DNA from: Priapulus caudatus
Lineage: Eukaryota > Priapulida > Priapulimorpha > Priapulimorphida > Priapulidae
Direction: 5' to 3'
NCBI RefSeq assembly: GCF_000485595.1
Contig: NW_014577081.1
Coordinates: 557,646 to 621,645 of the forward strand
DNA length: 64,000 bases
The position numbers were made by a program, and so were the translations under genes. Numbering within the stretch: the stretch's first letter is position 1; each line of letters begins with the position of its first letter. The notes under the pieces were generated by a model, which saw nothing but the letters and a program-made list of their open reading frames with translations, ran no database searches and was not told the origin of the DNA. Positions 50,501-60,500 of this stretch are shown here, piece by piece.

Positions 50501-53500
50501 CCACAGCAGCTCTTACAGCAGCCCTGTCACATGCCGAGCTGACATACTAACGACAGCAGTCTTAGCACAGCCCTGTAACTATGCCTGGCCCATCTAACCA
50601 TGAGCAGCTACACAGTCGCTGTAACATGCGCTAATCGCTTATGCTAAACGGCATAGAGTCTTAAGCACAGCCCTGTGAACATGCGCGGGCGCCATCAAAC
50701 GACAGCAGATCTTAAACACCAGTCGCCGAGCGCTGTAAGCAGCGCGGCGGCCATCTAACGAGCAGCAGTCTTTAGCACAGCTCCTGCCAGATCCGAGCGC
50801 CCGTCTAACGGACAAAGCGTATGCTTACACAGCGCCGGACTGTAACATGCGCGCCCATCTAACGGCAGAACAGCTATGTTCTTTACAAGCATGCCTGTGG
50901 CACATGCCAGCTCAATCTAGACGAACAAGCAGTCTTACACAGCGCCTGTAACTAATGCCGGCCATTCTAACGGCAATAGCAGTGCTTACACAGTCCTCGT
51001 CAAACATGGCCAGCGGTCATGCTAAGCCATAGCAGTCTTTACACCACGCCTGTAACAGTAGCGGCCATCTAACGACAGGCAGTCTACAGCAGCAACTGCT
51101 AACATGCCGGCGGCCATCTAAACCATATGCAGTCTCACACAGGCCCTGTAACATGCCGGCCCATGCTAACCACAGCAGTCCTTAGCACCAGCCTGTAACA
51201 CGCTGGCGGCGCTTAAACTACATGGCAGTCTTACACACAGGCCGCTGTCAGCATGCCAGCTGCATAACAATCGGCATAGGCGAGTCTATACCACAGCACC
51301 TGTCAGCAATGCCAGCTCATCTAAACCACAGCAGTCTTACACCAGCCCTGTCAGCATGCCAGCTTCATCTAACCATAGCAGTCTTACACAGCCCTGTGCA
51401 CATGCCGGCCCGTCTAACCAGAGCAGTCTTACAGCAGGCCCTGTAACATGCCGGCCGCATCTAACGACAGCAGTCTTACACAGCCCTGTCATCATGCCGG
51501 CCCATCTAACCACGAGTAGCAGTGCTTACACAGCCCTAGTAACATGCCGGGCCGGCGTCTTGAACACAGCAGTCTACCAACAGCCCTGTAAACATGCCGG
51601 CCGCCGATCTAAAGCCACACGGCCGCAGTCTTACACAGGCCCTGTAACATGCCGGCCCATCTAAACCAGCAGCAAGTCTTACACAGCCGCTGTCCAGGCA
51701 TTGCCGGCCATCTAACCCCAGCAGTCTTATCACAGCCCTGTCACATGCCGGGCCCGTCTAACCACAGCAGGTGCTTACACAGCCCTGTAAACATGCCGGC
51801 CCATCTAACGGACAATGGCAGTGCATTACACAGCCCTGTCACATTGCCGGCCCATCTAACAGGCAGCAGGCCAGTCTTACACAGGCCCTGTAACATGGCC
51901 GGCGCCTCTAAACACGCACAGCACCGTCTTCCACAGCCCTGTAAACATGCCGGCCGCATTAACCAGCAGCAGTCTTAGCACAGCCGCTGTAGCATGCCGG
52001 CCCAGTCTAACCACATGGCAGTCTTACACAGCCCTGTCACATGGCCGGCCATGCTAACCACAGGCAAGTGCTGTATCTTACACAGCCCTGTCACATGCGG
52101 CGGCGCCGTCTAACGCGCACAGCAGTGCCTACAGCAGCCCTGTAAGCCATGCCGGCGGCGCGTCTAAGCGCACAGCAGTGCTTACACAGGCCGCTGTAAG
52201 CATGCCGGCCCATTCTAACCACAGCAGTCTTAAGCAGCAAGCCGGCTGTAAACATGGCTGGCCTTTGTTACCGTCTAACGACAAGCAGTCTTACACAGCC
52301 CTGTAACACTGGCGCTGGCCCATGCTAACGACAAGCAGTCTTACACAGCCCTGTTAGCATGCCGGCCGGCGTCTAACCATAGCAGTCACATACACAGTCT
52401 GTCAGCCATGGCCGCCCATGCTAACGACAGCAGTCTCTCAGCACAGCCCCTGTCACATTGCCCGCCGCGTCTAGACCACAGCAGTCTCACTACAGCCCTG
52501 TCAGCAATGCCGGCCCATCTAACTGCAGCAGCAGTCTTACAGCAGCCCTGTTAGCATGCCGGCGCGGGACCCGTCTTAACTATCGGGGGAGCTGGCGAAT
52601 GTGAGGGGCGGAATAAGGCCAGAGATAAAGGAATGCATAGTCTTAGCACAGTCCTGTCACATGCCGGCCCATCTAACCGACAGGCAGTCTCACAGCAGCC
52701 GGCTGTCACATCAGTCTGCCGGCCCGTCTAAGCCACAGCAGTGCTCACACAGCCCTGTCACATGCCGGCCCCCATCTAACCACATGCAGTCTTACCAGCA
52801 GCCCTGTTACATGCGCGCGCCGTCCTAACCAATAGCATCTTACACGAGTCCCTGGTCACATGCCGGCCCATTAACGCAACAGCAGTGGCTTACACAGCCT
52901 GTACCATGCTGGCGGCCGTCTAACGCAACAGGCAGTCCTTACAACAAGCCCTTGTCAACATGCCAGTCCATGCTAAGCCACAGCAGTCTACAGCAGCGCC
53001 TATAACATGCCGGCCCATCTAACCACATATAAGCTTCTGATTCTATAAAAAAATAATTATCGCACTTAGTACCTATTGAAACTAATACATGCATGACCTA
53101 TTGTTATTTGTATCTGATCACCTGATATAATATATAATATAATTGATTTATATAATTATGATATTATATCCTGTTGCAGATGTTGAGAAAGCACTGATCA
53201 GACCTGGCCCAGATCTTGTTATTTGTGACGAAGGACATCGAATTAAAAACTGCTCTGCCAGCATTTCAAACACACTGAAGAATATACGCACCAAGTGAGA
53301 AATAGAGTCTGTGATTTGTCTGACTTTGTGCCTTGGTGATTGCAAGTCTATGAGACCAGCTGTGGATTTATTAGTATAACAAGCATCATGTTCATCATGA
53401 ACATCCGTGTTATCGTCAGCATCATCATAACTGCTGTAGTCGTTCACCACCATCGTCGTCATTGATCTGCTATCATTATCACTCAATCTACTACCATCAC

Positions 53501-56500
53501 TAACTATTATCTTTACGGTTGTTACCGTCAGTATGGCTGTCGTAAATTACATCGTCATTGCGGTCGTTTGTTTGCAGACGCAGGGTGGTACTCACTGGCT
53601 ACCCTCTACAGAACAACCTGATTGAGTACTACTGCATGGTCGACTTTATTCGGCCAAACTTTCTCGGCACAAAAGCGGAGTTCATGAACATGTTTGAGCG
53701 ACCAATCAGCAACGGGCATTGCACCGACAGCATGCCGGTGGACAAGAGGCTAATGCGGTTCCGTTCTCACGTTCTTCACAGCCTCCTCGAGGGTTTCGTG
53801 CAGAGGTGTGTGCTCCCATTACTATCCACCCAGCAGCCTTTCCCATCTTCCACAGCCTCCTCAAGGGTTTACTACAGAGACATTTGGCATTACTTCCATC
53901 CACCAGCCTCCTCAAGGGCGTTTTACAGAGGTGTGCCCCTTCTCCCATCTAAGCAGCAGCCTCTCCCATGTCCTGCAGCCTGTTGCAGGGTTTCCGATGG
54001 AGGTATGTGCCCCTTCTGCTATCCCTCAGTTTCCTCTCAGGCCTTTCACTGCTTTAGTGCATTCTACAGCCCTTTACTCCTGTCCCCCACGCTCATATTT
54101 ATTTTTGATTCAGCCCCGTTAGTACTGAGTCTTCTACTGGGCTACTTTTTATGTACGTATTGCTCACCCATATGTTCACCCCGGTTGATTGGTGCGCTAG
54201 TATTCTATGAGTCGTGTAAGAGAATTTGCTTTGCAGACGAGGCCACACTGTTCTGCAGTCTTGCCTCCCACCGAAGGAGGAGCACGTATTACTGGTGCCT
54301 TTGTCACCTGTGCAGAAGAGGCTGTACCGCGCCTTCATGGTGGTTTGCACTTCTGGCATGAGCAGCTGGGCACGCTGTAACCCTATCAAGGCTTTCTCGG
54401 TCTGCTGTAAGGTAACAGGCTATGTGTGTAGTATTACTGCGAGGCCAGCACACCATTTGGCGTGCAGGAGTCACTTGAATAAGTCGTTTAGATTTTATAG
54501 GTACCGATTCGTCAGTTATTTTTCTGATCGCAAAACAAACTTAGTAGACTTCAGTACAGAAACTTATACATGGACTTGGTTGTAAAACTAACACTGAAGA
54601 AAAATTCAGGTGTATTGGGAAATTGCACTGATTGATGCTTGAAGTGTTGGAACAATGTGCAGTGTTGTTTGGAGTGACCATTAATTGGTAGACAATATTA
54701 ACTGTACGGTACTGCCAGCGTGATCGCAGTAACAATAGCAGCTTGGTTTTAACTGAAGCAAAAGCAAAATAATGTTTGCTGCCACTGTGCGCTTGCGACT
54801 GATGATCGACTGACCACTTGACATTCCCCGCCCGTAGATCTGGAACCATCCTGACATTCTCTACGACACGGTGAGGAAGAAGAACCGGAAGGTCGACGAC
54901 CTTGACCTTGACCTGCCTGAGCTCGCCGTTGACGGCGTGGAGAGCGCTGCAGGAGGATCCGGGAAGGCTACGACCCCTAAGCGGAGAGGGAGACCTCCCA
55001 AAGCTGGTGAGATAGTGGCTATTCTCATAACTCGGTAACGCTGGAAACTATAGTGGGCAGGGAATTTGTATCATGTGCGACGCAGGTGGCAATATGTTAA
55101 ACGGGGTAAAGGTGTGTTCTTTTAATGTTATTCTCACTTTTTAATGAGGTAACAACAATCTTATTGAATCGAACTGTGATAAACATTCATCACGTGGTTA
55201 ACAAGTCATGGTCATGCTCTCACATATCACAGGCATCATAACAGCTCGAAGGGGGGGGGGGGTATTATTAGTCCCTCTCTGGGACAATCATTCTAGTTTA
55301 AACTGGTTGCTTATGATGAATTAAATTGTGCCTCTGTTCTGAACAGGGTCCAAAGCATCACCAATCTCACGGCCTGTTGTGGCTGATAATGGCAATTCCA
55401 ACATGAGCAGTATGGTGTCAGAGGATTCTGACAGTAACTTCCCGACCAGTGTGAGCTGTGGTGTAAGTGGCACCACTAGTGTACCGGCCTCGGCTGAGCC
55501 GAAACAGACACTGGATGCAGGACCCTCCCTGTTTAACGACAAGGTCGATAAAATGATTGATTACGAGTGGGTAAGTGGCTGCCATGTTATCTGAGTTTTT
55601 ACAACAGTGCTGCAACAACTTTAAAACAACCGCAACATTTTTACAGTCATAGTGAAAAATCAAAGTTAAGTCTTAAATAGTGAATATATAGTCATATATA
55701 TTTAGTCTAATATAGTGTTAGATAGCCAGATTCTGGCTTTAATGGTCACAGTATCCATCTAAAAGTGGACTGTGGAAACGGGCAGCCAAATGTATGTTGG
55801 CTTTGAACAATGTCTCTCATCTATTTCCTTGCAGGCAGATGATTTGGTAAAGGATTACCAGCCAGGACTGTTAGAGAATGGAGGCAAGTTTGTACTCACG
55901 CTGTGCTTGCTTGAAGAGTCGATACACTTACAGGACAAAGTACTTCTCTTTAGGTATTGATATACTAATCAATCGTTTTATTAGGATTAAAAATGCATTC
56001 TGCAAATTGATAGTCATGGTTACATTTTATAGGTGGCACTTTACATGGATATTTGCATGTGGTTTGTGTTTTAGTCAAAGCCTGAGTACACTGGATCTTA
56101 TTGAAAAGTTCTTGGGTCGACACTATGTGCCCCTTCCGGCCGATGCTGACCCGCAGCAACCACGAGTAAAGTGGTCCAAAAACCAACACTACTATCGGCT
56201 GGACGGTTCCACTTCGTCTAGTGATAGGGAGCGATTGATCACACAGTTCAACGAATCCAAAGACATTCACTTGTTCCTGCTGTCAACAAGGTAACCGTGA
56301 TAACCGATAAATAACTTGCGAAACTGCACAGTTCTCAATTTAGCAACGTCAAATTTCGCATATTCGCTCGTCGTTCACTTCCATACCAATCGGCCAGCAT
56401 GCGTAGCGGTGCATTCTGTGTTCGACCCCCCCCCCCCCCATGCGCTGACATCTGTGTTACTTCAGGGCCGGCTGCCTCGGCGTGAACCTGATAGGTGCGA

Positions 56501-57550
56501 ACCGTGTGATCGTATTCGACGCGTCATGGAACCCGTGCCACGACGCGCAGGCCGTCTGCCGCGTTTATCGCTACGGGCAACGGAAGGCCTGCCACGTGTA
56601 CCGGCTTGTCGCTGACAACACTCTCGAGAAGAAGATCTATGATCGGCAGATCACCAAGCAGGGCATGTCAGGTGAGACTAGCAGTGCATGTCAGGTGAGA
56701 CTAGCAGTGCATGTCAGGTGAGACTAGCAGTACCAGTGTGGGCCTGAAGGCCTTTGTGTATGTTTCCCAACATTAGGCTGTTCTCAAGTTATTATTGGGG
56801 TGTATATAACAGCAATAATACTTTATTGGTGGTAAAACCCATAGCTCATGTTTTCACCTATTATCCATAATCCGAGTTAAAGTGATTACGTCACCGTAAA
56901 TACACACACAAAAAATATAAGTAATTCTGTTCACTTTTTATGGTTAAATTGCTGCATTATACTTCTTATTTTACTATATTGTTTGATGTGAACATACACT
57001 CGTGACGCATACATAGCCCATAGCAAGCAATTAATGTCAGAAACACTAATATCAAATCGTCCAGGTTTTTTGGATTTTTAACTAGTTAAGAAACAATCTT
57101 ATCAGGTAAGAATTTTACGATACGTTTAGTCCCATTAGTTCTTACTTTTAATGTAAAAAAATGGCAACAAAATTTTTACAAATTTTACCATAGAAAATTC
57201 GTGACGTAATCAATTTAAACGTGACCATCGATGGTGATGAGGAATTTCATTAGTGTTCAGAGAAGATTAGTATTTTGCATTTTCGATCTGCTCTTGCATC
57301 TTATTCCCTGCTGCGGTGCTCGTGTGTGGTCCGGCAGCCAGCGAGCGGATAGTAATGGCGTCTGCGGCTCTTCCAGATCGTGTCGTTGATGAACTGCAGC
57401 CGGAGCTGACGTTCTCAAAGAAGGAGGTCGAGTCGCTGCTGACCTATCAGGAGGCGGACAGCCCGATGGTGGACGTGAGCATGTGCGCGGACAAGTACAC
57501 CGACAATATACTCCAGCATATCTGCAGCACCTACAGCCACTGGCTCACAA

Positions 57551-57592
<42 letters not shown>

Positions 57593-60500
57593 GTGTGCAC
57601 GTGTGTGTGTGCGTGTGCGTGTGCGCGCGTGTGTGTGTGTGAGTGTGTGTGTGTGTGTGTGTGTGCGTGTGCGTGAGTGCGTGCGCGCATGCGTGTGTGT
57701 GTATGTCATTCCCAGCTCCTCAATAGAAGAATTTCTTGTCATGTCTGTATAGCGGCGTGCGTGTACATGTGTGTTGTTCGCAGTGTGGATGTGCGTATCG
57801 CTCCTGGCACCACCAGTGCGAAGGATATTCAAAGATGACTTGCCTTGTGGCTGCTGTTTTAGACTATACTGCAACAATTCGAAATGCTTAACATTTCACG
57901 TAAACAGTGCTGCTGTTTTGTATGTAACAGGAACCGTTTCAACATGAAGCGCTGCTGCTGGACAGGAAGGATCGCCGGCTGACGAGGGGAGAGAAGAAGC
58001 TAGCACGGCAGAGCTATGAGATGGAGAAAAAGGCTGGTGTGTCGTACTCACGGCGAGGAGATTTCAGGAGCAACATCGGAGGGTACGTGACCGTCAATCT
58101 CATGCACATGTTCGTAAAATATTACTGAAGGTGGCAGGAAAAAATCACATAGTATATGAGAATCAATCATCAGACATCTCATAATTACTACTATCTCAGG
58201 AAACCCTTCATACCTTTTGCCGCCGTCGTTGTAAGCAATGGTATAGCAGTTAGTTTTAAAACATTAAAAAAATATTGCTAATGAATATTGAACAATGAAA
58301 TTTGGAAGTAGCATAATTTAAATCTATTTTAACTAAAATATATGCAAGGAACCTAAGGTGATGTGTCCCTTTAATCACAATGCGGGAGATATGGTGCTAT
58401 TAGCTGTATTGTAGTTGCAAGCAAAAGCCATCATAGGCATTTCAGTTTAGTTTTTATTGCGAACTTGTTTTATTCATACAGTTTTGATCGGCCCGTGGCA
58501 CCAGTGAGACCCATGCAGTCACTTGTGGCGCCATCTGGTGAACGCATGGTGCCGCTGCACTCTGCACCTATCCCTATGCAGCCGCAGCATGTCAGAGTGC
58601 CGGCGTCCACCATTTCGGACGTGGCCGGTGCACTGAGGCTGCCCACGGCCGGAGTTCAGGTGGCCCAAGTGGTGACCACGAAACGTATGTTGTCCATGTC
58701 ATGTAAGCTCTGTCGGGCTTAATTTGTCCATTTATTTTCGTTGGTGTGGCAACACCAATCCACCGGACGTGATTGACAGGCAACTCTAGCCCATCAATGT
58801 TGCAGTAGGTCGTTCTGAAGAGAATGTTCCATAACTGAGTGCCACAGCGTTGACATTTTGGCATGTGTCCGCATAAAACCACGTGCACGTTAGCATGACC
58901 AACTTGGGAACAATAGCCAATGTGGATGTGGTTATGTGGCCCAGATTGATAGTTCAATTAGCCAGTGCTGCTGCTAGTAACTGTTGCCACCTGATGATAT
59001 GGCCAAGACAAACTCGTGTTTTTTTGCTGTTTGCAGCCATCCCGATCCCACTGCAGCAGACGAGCACGCAGACGACCGCCCATACCAGCGCCATGTCGAT
59101 GATTCCCACCGGACAGAAAATCATGATCATCCGCACGCCGCGCGGCATCTACATTCGCACGGCCGACGGCAAGATGTTCTCCGTGAAGCCGCGGCAGCAG
59201 GCCTCGGCCGGGGGTGGCAGCGAGATTGAGCGCGCGCTGGGCAGCCTCGGTCTTCCCCAGGGCCGCGCGTCGGACCTGCCCGACCTGCTGCCGACGGTTG
59301 AGAGCCTGACGGGAGCCGGCAGGTCGAACACGCTCACCGAGGTCGTGTCGCGTTCCTACCAGGTCACGGGGCTGAGTGCCCGGCCAGCGCCGCGCATTGT
59401 CGCGCGCGCCGCGCCGTCCCGCACCGTCGCAGCCGGGGTGCGTAGCGCCGCGCTCGGCGCCCCGTCGTCAGCGCGCGGCGCCCCGTCGTCAGCGCGCGGC
59501 GCCCCGTCGTCAGCGCGCGGCGTCGCGTTCGCCTCCGCCGTGCGGCGCAGCGTCTCCCAGGGTAACCCGCTGTCGTCCCTCTCCTCGATCGTTGATGGGC
59601 TCCCGCGTCGGAAGAGCTCCTCCGATCCCGCGCTTGATCGGGACGACGCCGTCACTCCTGACGACGCGGGAGCCAAGGACGGTGAGCCGCCGGCGACGCA
59701 GGGCAGCGAGTCGTCACCGATGGAGGACGTGAGCGAGCCGGCCGACGAGACGGCGCGCAGCAGGGAAGGCACGCTGTCGCGACACGACAGTCTCGCGTCA
59801 ATGCAGAGCACCGACAGTGCCGTTCTCACTCGCAGAACGGAGCATTTGAATCTGTCGCAAGGGGTGGGCGATGCTGAAGAAGAAGCTGACGACATCATCG
59901 ATTCACAGCAGCATCCCTCAACTTTGCCACACGGTGACGATGATGACGAGATGGCTTCTAGATCGCCTAGCAATGGTGAATCTTTGCTGCAGCGTACCTC
60001 CTTGCACAGCGATGACACAATTCCTACATCTCTGCAGTCTAACGTTGGAATGTCTTCACTGCAGAAACCATCTCTGCTGTCTAAAGTTAGAATGTCATCA
60101 ATGCAGAAACCATCTCTGCAGCCTAATATTAGAGTGTTTGCAGTGAAGAAATCCTCATCTCTGAAGCCTAATGTTAGAATGATTTCACTGCAGAAATCCC
60201 CATCTCTGCATGCCACTGTTGGAATGCCTTCCCTGCAGAAACCTTCGTCCCTGAAGCCTAATGTCAGTGTGTCTTTACTCCAAAAACCTGTGAAACCTAC
60301 TATTAGCATGTCTTCACTACAGAATGTTTCATCCGTGAAACCATGTGTTAGTAATTCTTCAACGCAAAATCCTTCAGCTGTGAAGCCTAGTGTCAGCATT
60401 TCTTCAATGCAGCATCCTTCATCCCTGCAATCTAACGATGGCATTGCTTCACTCATGGAACATTCACTCAATCACATGGAACATTCTTCAGTGCGCTCTG

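Noticed and set aside
49256-53035. Regular repeats resembling a CRISPR array
   Set aside because: The units are contiguous 44-mers without unique spacers, in a eukaryotic intron, with no cas genes.
53558-54361. 267-codon continuous ORF through RAD54L2 exons 14-15
   Set aside because: It reads through intron 14, which contains decayed exon copies. The conserved protein requires splicing 53805 to 54237 with a frame change.
57415-57877. His/Thr-rich minus-strand ORFs
   Set aside because: Antisense to the GT repeat after RAD54L2 exon 21.
58592-58957. 121-codon minus-strand ORF
   Set aside because: Overlaps RAD54L2 exon 23 antisense and the following intron. No homology recognised.
59356-60471. 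371-codon ORF on the minus strand
   Set aside because: It is antisense to the RAD54L2 last exon. Its Cys/Asp/Ser-rich repeats mirror the sense repeats, with no domain or start context of its own.
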